Shown here piece after piece: positions 15,853 to 23,692 of a stretch of 64,000 bases of DNA. Made by a program: the position numbers and the translations under genes. The number at the start of each line of letters is the position of its first letter. Positions within the stretch are counted from its first letter, which is position 1. The notes under the pieces were generated by a model. The model saw only the letters and a program-made list of their open reading frames with translations, was not told the origin of the DNA and searched no databases. The stretch is taken from positions 186,001 through 250,000 of the forward strand of contig NZ_WLYI01000003.1 of the NCBI RefSeq assembly GCF_009707515.1, written 5' to 3'. Origin of the DNA: Pseudomonas karstica. Lineage in GTDB: Bacteria; Pseudomonadota; Gammaproteobacteria; Pseudomonadales; Pseudomonadaceae.

Positions 15853-18159
15853 TTATTTATCCTTCTCGCTGATCACCTGCAGTTGGTACTGCGGATCCGC
15901 TTTGATCTGCTGCTCGGTAAACGGCAACGGGCTCAACTTCTTCCTGGAGAACGCCTGGGTCTGGTCCTGCGAATACGTGGAGGCCGGGTCGCTGGACACC
16001 GAAAACGCCAAGACCCCTTCGGCCTTGGGGCCCTTGTCGTCAAAGGTGACGATTTGCAGGTAGCTGCTGCCACTGATGACTTCACGCTTGCCGTCTTTGT
16101 GGGGCACGCTCTGCATCGCGTTATAAATACCCAGCTCTTGCGGCCCGCCGTGAATCGGGGTTTTACCGGACACTTGGATCTCACCCCAGCGACTGTCCTG
16201 ATTCAACCCCAGCTTGATCACTTCAACTTGCGAGGCCAGCATCGCCTCACGCAACGCCTTGGCCACCGGCGCCCGATCAATGGCCAGCCCCCGCGGTGTG
16301 GTGAGCGGTTGTGCCGGATCAAAGTCTACCTGCCACACATCAGGCTCGTGTTGCAGTTGCTTGAACAGGTTGATGAAGTGCACCAGCCCCAGGCCGCTGT
16401 CCAGATTGGCGCGCTGGTCCCAGTTTTTCAGGCTGTCGCACACAGGCATCAAGGTGGTGGCATCAGCGCCCAGGTCTTTTTTGCAAAATTGCAGCAGGTC
16501 CGGCATGACTTGGCTGGCGAGGTACACCTGGTTATCCATGACCATGCGCTGCAGGTCAGCCGGGGTGATCGGTTGCTTATCCAGTTCCTGCAAGCGCTGC
16601 AAGGCGAAACGCGTACGTGCGCCCAAACCGATGCTGTCCTGGCTGATCAGCGGTGAGAACCCTGTCAATGGCGCCCTGGGGTTGACCATCCACGCCGAGT
16701 CGTTGGAGTGCTGTACATAATCATTGCGCTCCAATTGCGGCAATTGGTCGGCGGGGAAAATTCCGACCTGGGCGGCACGTGGATCAACGTCCCAGGCACA
16801 GGCACTATGAGCGCCGTCGAGCATAATGAATCGCAGGCCAGCGCGAGGGTCACTGCATTGCGCCAGTTTCTTCGCACTGACGTTGGGCACCACCGACAGG
16901 TTCATATACAGGCTCTGGCCCTGGTCATCTGCTGCCACGGTGTTGACCCAGGGAATGCCTTGCAGGGTATGTACAGAGGTTTGTAATTCCTTGAGGCTGC
17001 CAGCGCGGTTCATCGCGTACCACTGCTGCAATACCCGGTCGTTGCCCAGGTTTGCGTCACGCAGGCTAAAAGCATATTGGCTATTCCAATCCAGCTTGCC
17101 CGGCCATTGCACCACGGGGCCAAATTGCGAACTGTAGACCGTGTGCGATTGGCTTTTGCTGCCACCATCGGCGGTTTTCATCTGCACCGTGAGGCTGGTT
17201 TTATCCATCGGCACAGACTTGCCGTCCAACAGGTAGCGCGTTGGATCTTTCGGGTCCAGGGTCAAGCGGTACAAGGTGAAGTGCTTGGACGTGTCTACAG
17301 TATGAGTCCAGGCCACGTGCTGGTTAAAGCCGATGTTGATCACCGGCAACCCTGGCAAGGCTGCGCCCATCACATCCAATTGACCGGGAATGGTCAGATG
17401 CATCTCATAGAAGCGCATTCCACCAACCCACGGGAAATGCGGGTTGGCCAGCAACATCCCGCGGCCATTGAACGAACGGTCACGCCCTACCGCTACCGCG
17501 TTGCTGCCGCGATCCAGGGTAAAACGCTGTTGATTGGCGCTCGCAACCTCAAATGCCTGGGGCGCTGGCAGCACACCTGCGGTGCTGTCAGGGGGCCTGG
17601 CACCCACCAGGGCCTCGGCGAATTGCCCGACACCGCCTTCCACCAGCAACCGTCGGGTCAATTTGACCAAGTCTTCAGGGGTAATCGCCCGTACCCAGGC
17701 GCCTTGACACTGCTCGGGTAGGCCATGGGCGGTGCGCTCCTTCAAATAACGGTTGTAGCCCGCCACGTAGCCTTCGATCCGCTGCTGCATCTGCGGGGTC
17801 TGGGCCATCCAGAACGCCGCAACCGCTTGCGGGGTGTTCAGCCAGGTGAAGAACATATCGCTGGTGAGATTGTTGCGCCGCTCCAGAGTGGATTGCTCGG
17901 CCCCGAAATACCTGGCGCGCTCACCGTTTACGGTGACCACTTCATTCGCCAGCAGGCACAGATTGTCCTGGGCATAAGCGTAGCCAATGCCATAACCCAG
18001 CCCGCGCTCGTTCTTGGCAAGAATATGGGGCACGCCAAAACTGGTACGGCGGATTTCGGTGGGGTTGTCCAGCGGTTGTACTTGAACGCAGGCACAAAGG
18101 CTCACACCCAGCAACATCCCCATAAAGGCTGTCTGCGAAAACTGTTTGAAAATACCCAC
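15853..18159 (-). CDS. pvdQ: PvdQ-type acylase (pyoverdine maturation / acyl-homoserine lactone acylase)
   Basis: This 768-residue N-terminal-nucleophile hydrolase matures into two chains. PvdQ removes the myristate or myristoleate chain from the pyoverdine precursor in the periplasm and can also hydrolyse long-chain acyl-homoserine lactones. The processing site is DRGSNAVA, with the nucleophile at S219, next to its position in P. aeruginosa PvdQ (217). RLLVEGGVGQFAEALV, NPHFPWVGGMRFY and HVAWTHTVDTSKHFTLYR match PvdQ closely. I chose the GTG at 18159 because AGGAG lies five bases upstream and the residue count then fits; the open frame reaches an ATG at 18231. A signal peptide follows the GTG start. 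It converges on the NR kinase and is divergent from a Fur-like protein. Confidence 0.93.
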   Translation of the reverse strand: MGIFKQFSQTAFMGMLLGVSLCACVQVQPLDNPTEIRRTSFGVPHILAKNERGLGYGIGYAYAQDNLCLLANEVVTVNGERARYFGAEQSTLERRNNLTSDMFFTWLNTPQAVAAFWMAQTPQMQQRIEGYVAGYNRYLKERTAHGLPEQCQGAWVRAITPEDLVKLTRRLLVEGGVGQFAEALVGARPPDSTAGVLPAPQAFEVASANQQRFTLDRGSNAVAVGRDRSFNGRGMLLANPHFPWVGGMRFYEMHLTIPGQLDVMGAALPGLPVINIGFNQHVAWTHTVDTSKHFTLYRLTLDPKDPTRYLLDGKSVPMDKTSLTVQMKTADGGSKSQSHTVYSSQFGPVVQWPGKLDWNSQYAFSLRDANLGNDRVLQQWYAMNRAGSLKELQTSVHTLQGIPWVNTVAADDQGQSLYMNLSVVPNVSAKKLAQCSDPRAGLRFIMLDGAHSACAWDVDPRAAQVGIFPADQLPQLERNDYVQHSNDSAWMVNPRAPLTGFSPLISQDSIGLGARTRFALQRLQELDKQPITPADLQRMVMDNQVYLASQVMPDLLQFCKKDLGADATTLMPVCDSLKNWDQRANLDSGLGLVHFINLFKQLQHEPDVWQVDFDPAQPLTTPRGLAIDRAPVAKALREAMLASQVEVIKLGLNQDSRWGEIQVSGKTPIHGGPQELGIYNAMQSVPHKDGKREVISGSSYLQIVTFDDKGPKAEGVLAFSVSSDPASTYSQDQTQAFSRKKLSPLPFTEQQIKADPQYQLQVISEKDK

Positions 18160-18237
18160 GTGGACTCCTGGCACGTTGATGAAGAGAACAACTTGGGGTG
18201 CCTGCCATGACAGCAGGAATGAACCCTTCAAGTAGAG

Positions 18238-18260
18238 ACGTGGCGTTCAGGAGAAATTTA
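18238..18260 (-). promoter_or_regulatory. Possible iron-starvation (PvdS) box upstream of pvdQ
   Basis: On the minus strand, GCTAAAT (TAAAT at 18260-18256) is followed by CGT (18240-18238) about 80 bases before the chosen pvdQ start. PvdS promoters have the form TAAAT-N16/17-CGT; here the spacer is 15, one base short. The position and orientation are right, but the spacing makes this tentative. Confidence 0.35.
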
Positions 18261-18415
18261 GCGATTGAGGGCCGGTTCTGGTGTCTCGATGTGTCACAGA
18301 CTTGATACCGACAAAATTTCTACATTGTGCACTTCATGATTTGCACTGCTCGTTCGTCTTATCCACTAAGAGCGCCATCATTTTCCTGATCAGGCTCTGA
18401 TAAGGAGTTTTTTGC

Positions 18416-18799
18416 ATGTACAGCCCGCAACCGCCCACGGAAGGTCACTCATCGACGCACGACAGCGCTTTTGGCGCCGATGCCACAACGCTCGGCAAGA
18501 CGCCTGAGCAGCATGGCAACCAGCGTATTCGTCATCTGCTCAAGTGTTTTGGCCTGCGCACCAGCCTGATCCGGCTGAAGGTCATCGATGCCCTGCTCAC
18601 CGCAGCCAACAACCAGCGCAACCTGGGGGTGCGAGGGGTCCACAGTCATTTGCTGGAACTGGGCATCCCGTTGTCTTTTCTCAGCGTGCGCGAGGTGCTC
18701 AAGCGCCTGTGCAGCGAGGGCGTGCTCACCCTTAACGCCGACAAGACCTACAGCCTGCATGAACAGGCTGCCAAGGTCCTTGAAAGCCCAGGGATGTGA
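18416..18799 (+). CDS. Fur-like winged-helix protein (no metal-binding domain)
   Basis: This 127-residue protein has an unstructured polar N-terminus (1-38). A winged-helix region follows (RIRHLLKCFGLRTSLIRLKV...GVRGVHSHLLELGIPLSFLSVREVLKRL) that resembles the DNA-binding half of Fur/Zur regulators. Similar Pseudomonas proteins are named Fe2+/Zn2+ uptake regulators, but the histidine-rich C-terminal dimerisation and metal domain of true Fur is missing, so metal sensing is unproven. An AAGGAG lies upstream of the ATG. It is divergent from pvdQ, separated by about 256 bases, which is suggestive for iron regulation but not evidence of it. Confidence 0.75.
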   Translation: MYSPQPPTEGHSSTHDSAFGADATTLGKTPEQHGNQRIRHLLKCFGLRTSLIRLKVIDALLTAANNQRNLGVRGVHSHLLELGIPLSFLSVREVLKRLCSEGVLTLNADKTYSLHEQAAKVLESPGM

Positions 18800-18800
18800 G

Positions 18801-18995
18801 TCAGGCGTTGGGCTTGACCTTGCGGCGCATCACGCCGTTGATCACCACTACGACCACCGCCACGCCAATGGCGATGTATTGGAAGGTTTTTTCGCTGATA
18901 GCCCCGGTGTTCTGCAAATAGGACAAGCCAAACATAGTCCCCAGAACCACCAGGGAAATCAGAATCGAGTATTTCAAGCGTTGTTTTTGGGTCAT
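18801..18995 (-). CDS. Small two-helix membrane protein
   Basis: This 64-residue protein begins MTQKQRLKYSILISLVVLG. It has two hydrophobic segments (about 10-27 and 38-56) separated by a short polar loop (NTGAISEKTF) and a basic tail MRRKVKPNA. AGGA lies eight bases before the ATG at 18995; the frame continues to 19028 without a better signal. No characterised family is recognised. It converges on the Fur-like gene with one base between the stops. In the interval to the permease gene, CCGGCAC and GTGCCGG (19047-19077) form a stem without a U run. Confidence 0.65.
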   Translation of the reverse strand: MTQKQRLKYSILISLVVLGTMFGLSYLQNTGAISEKTFQYIAIGVAVVVVVINGVMRRKVKPNA

Positions 18996-19133
18996 GACCG
19001 GTTCCTGAACCTGAAAAATTGTATCCACTGTGTATCGTCAAGCATTCCGGCACCTACCCATCAAGGGGATGTGCCGGGGTTTGCGCGGTCTCATGTTACA
19101 GGCGATGAAAAGCTTTGGCTTGTCCGACAGGGC

Positions 19134-19910
19134 TCAATGATTCGCGCCATGCACCCAGCGCTGATGCAGCCACCGGGCAAACGCATCGAGGGCAAAACCC
19201 AGCAGGCCGATCAGCAATACCATCGCCATCAGCTCCGAGTAGGCCAGCCGATCACGGGTGTCGAGGATGTAATAACCCAACCCCGCGCTGACTCCGAGCA
19301 TCTCGCATGGCACCAGCACGATCCACAGGATCCCAATGGCCAGGCGCACGCCGGTCAACACATGCCCTATCACTCCCGGGATAATCACCCGGCGCAAGGT
19401 TTCCCAGCGTGTGGCGCTCAAGCTTTTGCTCAGTTGCAACCAGCGTGGGTCCAACTGACGCACACCGGCGGCGGTATTGAGCAGGATCGGCCAGACAGCC
19501 GCGAAGGCCAGCAGGAAGTAGATCGGCTGATCCCCTACCCCCATCAACATCACCACGATGGGCATCCACGACAGCGGCGAAATCATCCGCAGAAACTGGA
19601 ACGCCGGAGTGGTGGCGGCCTCCAGGTTGCGCGAACGGCCCACCAGCAATCCCAAAGGCACGCCCACCAGCAAAGCCAGGAACAACCCGACAAAGATCCG
19701 TTTGAGGCTGACAGCGATGTGCAGGTACAACTCGCTACGCCCCAACAACTCCCACAAACTGGCCAGGGTGGCCGACAACGAGAAACGTGCGGACAAGCCG
19801 CCCGCCTCGCCAAACACTTTCACCCCCAGCCACCAAAGCAACAATAGCCCGGCCAATCCGCTCAGGCCGAGCAACCAGCCCGGCCACACTACGGTTTTGC
19901 GGTCGTTCAA
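19134..19910 (-). CDS. ABC transporter permease (nitrate/sulfonate/taurine type)
   Basis: This is a 258-residue BPD_transp_1 permease with about six membrane helices. The EAA-type cytoplasmic loop that contacts the ATPase reads SLSATRWETLRRVIIPGVIGHVLTG, following the family pattern of SsuC/TauC/NrtB. It starts with TTG at 19910, which overlaps the preceding binding-protein stop (TTGA). It is the last gene of the four-gene operon 22954-19134. The substrate is undetermined; the group includes aliphatic sulfonate, taurine, nitrate and cyanate importers. Confidence 0.9.
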   Translation of the reverse strand: MNDRKTVVWPGWLLGLSGLAGLLLLWWLGVKVFGEAGGLSARFSLSATLASLWELLGRSELYLHIAVSLKRIFVGLFLALLVGVPLGLLVGRSRNLEAATTPAFQFLRMISPLSWMPIVVMLMGVGDQPIYFLLAFAAVWPILLNTAAGVRQLDPRWLQLSKSLSATRWETLRRVIIPGVIGHVLTGVRLAIGILWIVLVPCEMLGVSAGLGYYILDTRDRLAYSELMAMVLLIGLLGFALDAFARWLHQRWVHGANH

Positions 19911-21106
19911 ACGCCAATCTCCTCGCTGCGCTCAAAACTGTCGGCCAAGCCGAAGGTCTTCATGCCGCCCACCGCCTCGATGGCGTGGCGTACGAAGCGG
20001 TCATCCACCAGGTCCTTGGCGACAAACGCTGGATCCAGATCAGCCAGAAAGCGCTTGTCGCCCTCGATCAGCGTGTCTTTCAGGCGGCGCACCAGTTCTT
20101 CGGTATAGCTGGGGAATGGGTACGGCTGAAAGTCGATACGATGTTCATCCCAATTGGCGTGCTGGATCGCGCCATCAGCCAGGTAAGCGGCACGGTCGCT
20201 GGCCGGTGGCGCCAATACTTTGCTCAACACCGGCTCGGCGTGGGGGGTATAGCGGTTAGGGCCGTCCTTGGACAGCAACTTGACCGCCTCTTCGCGGTTA
20301 TCACGGGTCCAGACCTGGGCCTTGACGATGGCATTGACCACCTTTTGCGACCACTCGGGACGCTGGGTCAAGTCGTGCTCATGCATGAACACTACGCAGC
20401 ACGCATGATTGCGCCACACATCACCGGTAAAGCGCTGCACCCGGCCGACATTGAGGTTCTCCGCCAGGGCGTTGAACGGCTCTGCGACGATATAGCCGTC
20501 GATACGCTTGCTGGCCAGGGCTGGCGGCATGTCTGAGGGAGACAGCACGATCAGGTTGACTTCGTTAGCCGCCAGGGTGCTGCCAGTAGCCCGGCTGACC
20601 GGGGTCAGGCCGTTATCACGAAACAGTTGCTGCACCACCACATTGTGGATCGAGTACCAGAACGGGATCGCCACCGACTTGCCGCCCAACTGCTTGATCT
20701 CGGTAATCCCCGGCGATACGGTCAGCCCGGAACCGCCCACGTGGTTCCATGCCACCACCTTGGCCGGCACCTTGCTGCCATAGCGCGCCCAGACGGTCAT
20801 CGGCGACAACAAGTGAATCACGTTGACTTGGCCGGAGATAAACGCCTCGATCACCTGGGCCCAACTGCGCAGCAGCACCGGGCGTTCGGCCTTGATGCCT
20901 TCGGCTTCGAACAGGCCGTTATTGTGAGCCACCAACAGCGGCGTGGCGTCGGTGATCGGCAGGTAACCAATGCGCACTGGCGCATCCGGTTCGGCGGCGG
21001 CACGGGCTTGAAGGCTGCTCAGCAATGGCAGGGCTCCAGCAGCACTGAGTACGGCCGAGAGTTTGAGAAAATCACGGCGCGAGTGGGTCAGGTCATCCAG
21101 ACACAT
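19907..21106 (-). CDS. ABC transporter substrate-binding protein, Tat-exported (NrtA/SsuA superfamily)
   Basis: This 399-residue periplasmic binding protein has a twin-arginine signal (HSRRDFLKLSAV, about residues 8-19), then an alanine-rich hydrophobic stretch ending near ARAAA. The mature part begins VRIGYLPITDATPLLVAHN, as in nitrate- and sulfonate-binding NMT1-like proteins. Tat export suggests folding before export, possibly with a cofactor. The ATG at 21106 follows GGAG by seven bases and overlaps the ATPase gene by 14 bases. The open frame upstream to 21310 is an out-of-family extension inside the ATPase gene. Confidence 0.9.
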   Translation of the reverse strand: MCLDDLTHSRRDFLKLSAVLSAAGALPLLSSLQARAAAEPDAPVRIGYLPITDATPLLVAHNNGLFEAEGIKAERPVLLRSWAQVIEAFISGQVNVIHLLSPMTVWARYGSKVPAKVVAWNHVGGSGLTVSPGITEIKQLGGKSVAIPFWYSIHNVVVQQLFRDNGLTPVSRATGSTLAANEVNLIVLSPSDMPPALASKRIDGYIVAEPFNALAENLNVGRVQRFTGDVWRNHACCVVFMHEHDLTQRPEWSQKVVNAIVKAQVWTRDNREEAVKLLSKDGPNRYTPHAEPVLSKVLAPPASDRAAYLADGAIQHANWDEHRIDFQPYPFPSYTEELVRRLKDTLIEGDKRFLADLDPAFVAKDLVDDRFVRHAIEAVGGMKTFGLADSFERSEEIGV

Positions 21107-21896
21107 GTTGAGGCTCCAATAATTCTGGGGGATGGGGTGAGGCACGGCTCGCTCGCCGCAGGGTTTTGAGAATATCAATGCGCAGTATGCCGATCGCCTC
21201 GACCTGTTCTTCACGCGGCTGCGGCAGGTCGATGCGCCACTCCCCCAAGGTTCGCGCCGGGCGGTCACCCAATAGCAGAATCCGGTCGGAAAGCAGCAGA
21301 GCTTCATCAATGTCGTGGGTGATCAACACCGCTGCCGAGCCTTGCTCGCGATTGACCTTGAGCAGCAAGTGCTGCATATCGGCGCGGGTCACTTCGTCCA
21401 GTGCGCCGAAAGGTTCATCCAACAGCAACACTTGCGGCTGGCGCGCCAGGCAGCGGGCCAGCGCAGTGCGCTGGGCCATGCCGCCGGACAACTGCGCGGG
21501 GAATTGCAAGCGGGCATGTTCCAGCCCTACGGCGGCAATCGCGTGGTCAACCCGGGCGCGGCGTTCCTGGTGGCTCAAGTGCGGCTGGCGAGCGAAGTCC
21601 AAGCCAAAGGCGACGTTTTTTTCCAGGTTCAACCACGGCAACAGGCTTGGGTCCTGAAACGCCACCACCACCCGTGGATGGGCCCCACTCAAGGGCTCGC
21701 CAAGCAACCGAATGCTGCCACCCTGAGGCGCCTGCAAGCCGGCAAGCACTCGCAACAGGCTGGACTTGCCTACGCCGCTGGGGCCGAGGATCGACACCAC
21801 TTCACCGGGCTGCAGTTGCAGGTTGAAATCTGCCAGTACCGGCCCACTGGCGTAACCCAGGCAAACCCCTTCGGCCTGCAAAACCGCCTGACTCAT
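21093..21896 (-). CDS. ABC transporter ATP-binding protein (nitrate/sulfonate/taurine type)
   Basis: This 267-residue ABC ATPase has Walker A GPSGVGKS (about 38-45), a Q-loop near VVAFQDPSLLPW, signature LSGGMAQR, Walker B QVLLLDEPFGALD and switch histidine ITHD. This set matches SsuB/TauB/NrtD ATPases. Its ATG overlaps the upstream oxidoreductase stop (ATGA) and its 3' end overlaps the binding-protein start, so the four genes form a tight operon. It powers import through the downstream permease. Confidence 0.92.
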   Translation of the reverse strand: MSQAVLQAEGVCLGYASGPVLADFNLQLQPGEVVSILGPSGVGKSSLLRVLAGLQAPQGGSIRLLGEPLSGAHPRVVVAFQDPSLLPWLNLEKNVAFGLDFARQPHLSHQERRARVDHAIAAVGLEHARLQFPAQLSGGMAQRTALARCLARQPQVLLLDEPFGALDEVTRADMQHLLLKVNREQGSAAVLITHDIDEALLLSDRILLLGDRPARTLGEWRIDLPQPREEQVEAIGILRIDILKTLRRASRASPHPPELLEPQHVSG

Positions 21897-22954
21897 AAGC
21901 CGGCCTGACGTGCCAACTCGGTCCGCAACTGCACCAGGCTCGGCGTGATGATCGGCACAAATGCCGACTCGCGCCAGCGCCGGGAAAAACCACTGCCATG
22001 GGCGGTCAGGTAGGCCTTGCCGCCGCTGGCTTGCAACTCCAGGTGCACTGCGCTGGCAGCGGTTTCTGCCAGGGCGATGCGCAGGCGGAACAACGACGCC
22101 GGTGCAGTACCGAAGCGAGCGGACAGTAACCCTTGCTTGAGCTCGGTGACCAGATGATTGAGGGTCGCCCGCAGCGCCTCCAGCTCCTCACGCAATACCG
22201 TGCGGCTGGACCCAAGGTGATTGGCCACCTCGGCCAGGGAGCGCCGGGCCAGGCCGATGGACATGCCGCACTGCAGGCCGAGGAACGCTGGGCGCACCGC
22301 CGGCAGGAATTTACGGGCATCTTCATGAAGCAGCCAATCACGGCTCAGCTCCACGCCTTCCAGGCCAAGTGCAGCAGTGTTGCTCGATTGCAGGCCAAGC
22401 AACTCCAGGTCGCGAGAGCGCTGCAGGCCAGCCACCGAATCGGGAATTGCCATGATAAACGGTGCGCCACCGTGGTTATGTTCGATGGCAGCGGCCACCA
22501 CAAAACCGTTCTTGCGCAGATTCGTCACCCAATGCAGGCGGCCATTGAAGGTCCAGCCGTCATCAGTCGGCTCGGCATTGATCTGCAAGGCCTCGATGCC
22601 GGAAAGAAACTTCATTGCATTGGAAAGGCCGGTGGCGCCAGCGAGTTTCCCGCTGAGCAGGTCCGGTAGCAGCTGTTCACGCAGGCGCTCATTGGGGCTT
22701 TGCAGCAAGTATTCGATAAACGAGCGCTGGCCCCAGCAGACAAAGGCCGCCGCCAGGGAATGACTGGCCACATCGGCAATCGCCTCTACGGCCCCGGCTA
22801 CATCGCCGCCAAGGCCGCCCAGGTTTTTTGGCACGCCAATACGCAATACGTTGGCCTCTGCCAGCCGTGGCAGTACTTCCTGTGGATCGCAACTGCCCAC
22901 ATCCAGGGCTTGCGCTTGAACATCGAGCCAGCGGCTCAAGGTAGGGTCAAGCAT
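21893..22954 (-). CDS. Acyl-CoA dehydrogenase-fold oxidoreductase (possible FMN monooxygenase)
   Basis: This 353-residue protein of the acyl-CoA dehydrogenase superfamily has the N-terminal helical domain (RIGVPKNLGGLGGDV), a beta-barrel middle (GATGLSNAMKFLSG) and a C-terminal helical domain. The C-terminal catalytic YEGT-type motif of true acyl-CoA dehydrogenases is absent. It therefore more likely belongs to the SfnB/DszC-like branch that acts on sulfur compounds or other xenobiotics with reduced flavin. It is the first gene of an operon with an ABC importer of sulfonate/nitrate type, which supports oxidation of the imported compound. The substrate is inferred, not seen. Confidence 0.75.
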   Translation of the reverse strand: MLDPTLSRWLDVQAQALDVGSCDPQEVLPRLAEANVLRIGVPKNLGGLGGDVAGAVEAIADVASHSLAAAFVCWGQRSFIEYLLQSPNERLREQLLPDLLSGKLAGATGLSNAMKFLSGIEALQINAEPTDDGWTFNGRLHWVTNLRKNGFVVAAAIEHNHGGAPFIMAIPDSVAGLQRSRDLELLGLQSSNTAALGLEGVELSRDWLLHEDARKFLPAVRPAFLGLQCGMSIGLARRSLAEVANHLGSSRTVLREELEALRATLNHLVTELKQGLLSARFGTAPASLFRLRIALAETAASAVHLELQASGGKAYLTAHGSGFSRRWRESAFVPIITPSLVQLRTELARQAGL

Positions 22955-23029
22955 GGGTGTTTCTCCTTGTTACAGCGTGTTGACCATCGCTGAGGCCAAC
23001 GTGCAGCTTCTACCTGAGTACATAGAGCA

Positions 23030-23590
23030 TCAGTTTGCAGGTTTTTCCCAACGGTATTGCGCCAGTTCCGGGTTCAGTGGCGTACGGGCAAATACATTGG
23101 CGAAGTTGCACAACGTGGCCAGGCTGACACCCAGGATAACTTCCAGGGCATGAGCGTCGGTGTAACCCTCTGCACGGAACTGTTCATAACCAGCGTCGCT
23201 GACATCACCACGAGTGGAGATCACTTCCCGGGTAAAGGCGGCCAGTGTCTCATAACGCTCGTTGGGCAACTCGCCACGTTGGCGCAGGGCATCGATGACG
23301 TCTTCCGGGAGCTTGGCCTTGTTGCGCGCTACCGCAGTGTGCCCGGCAACGCAAAAATCGCAACCGTGGGTTGTCGCCGCGATCAACTGCACCACCTCTC
23401 GTTCCGCCAGGCTCAACTCAGCCTTGGCATTCAGACCGGAAACAGTGATGTAGGTTTCCAGCGCAGCCGGGGCATTGGCCAGCACCGCCAGCAGGTTCGG
23501 GATAAAACCTGAGCCCTTGAGGGCGTTTTCGAGGAACGGCTTGGCCGCTTCCGGTGCGGTTTCCAGAGTCAGCATGGGTACACGGGACAT
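23030..23590 (-). CDS. AhpD-like carboxymuconolactone decarboxylase family protein
   Basis: This 186-residue protein of the CMD/AhpD fold carries the redox motif GCDFCVAGH (CxxC at about 77-80, with the histidine four residues after the second cysteine), preceded by the conserved EREVVQLIAA glutamate. Such proteins are thiol-dependent peroxidase-related enzymes, and some are true decarboxylases; the CxxC and length favour a peroxidase-type role. It is divergent from an AraC regulator 102 bases away, suggesting it is that regulator's target. Confidence 0.85.
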   Translation of the reverse strand: MSRVPMLTLETAPEAAKPFLENALKGSGFIPNLLAVLANAPAALETYITVSGLNAKAELSLAEREVVQLIAATTHGCDFCVAGHTAVARNKAKLPEDVIDALRQRGELPNERYETLAAFTREVISTRGDVSDAGYEQFRAEGYTDAHALEVILGVSLATLCNFANVFARTPLNPELAQYRWEKPAN

Positions 23591-23656
23591 GGAGTGTTTT
23601 CCTGATTGATTCGTGCCCCAAGTTTGTTGGTTATAAAAAAACCGCTCAATAGTTTA

Positions 23657-23671
23657 AAGTAGCAATTACTT
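23657..23671. promoter_or_regulatory. Candidate operator between AhpD-like and AraC genes
   Basis: AAGTA-GCAAT-TACTT is a perfect five-base inverted repeat in the short divergent intergenic region, 22 bases before the AraC gene start. The surrounding sequence is AT-rich and probably contains both promoters. Binding by the neighbouring regulator is inference. Confidence 0.35.
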
Positions 23672-23692
23672 GCTCTAGAGTCTTTCCATTAG

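Noticed and set aside
15853..18159. Calling the acylase QuiP or a penicillin acylase
   Set aside because: The processing motif, the segments around the nucleophile and the length match PvdQ much better. Activity on acyl-homoserine lactones remains possible as a secondary function.
19047..19077. Inverted repeat CCGGCAC/GTGCCGG as a terminator for the ABC operon
   Set aside because: No U run follows on either strand and the stem is only seven pairs with a long loop. It is mentioned under the neighbouring gene only.
18588..19847. A 419-codon plus-strand frame across the Fur-like gene and the permease
   Set aside because: It overlaps three better-supported genes in other frames and is rich in His, Gln and Pro. 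It is a shadow frame.
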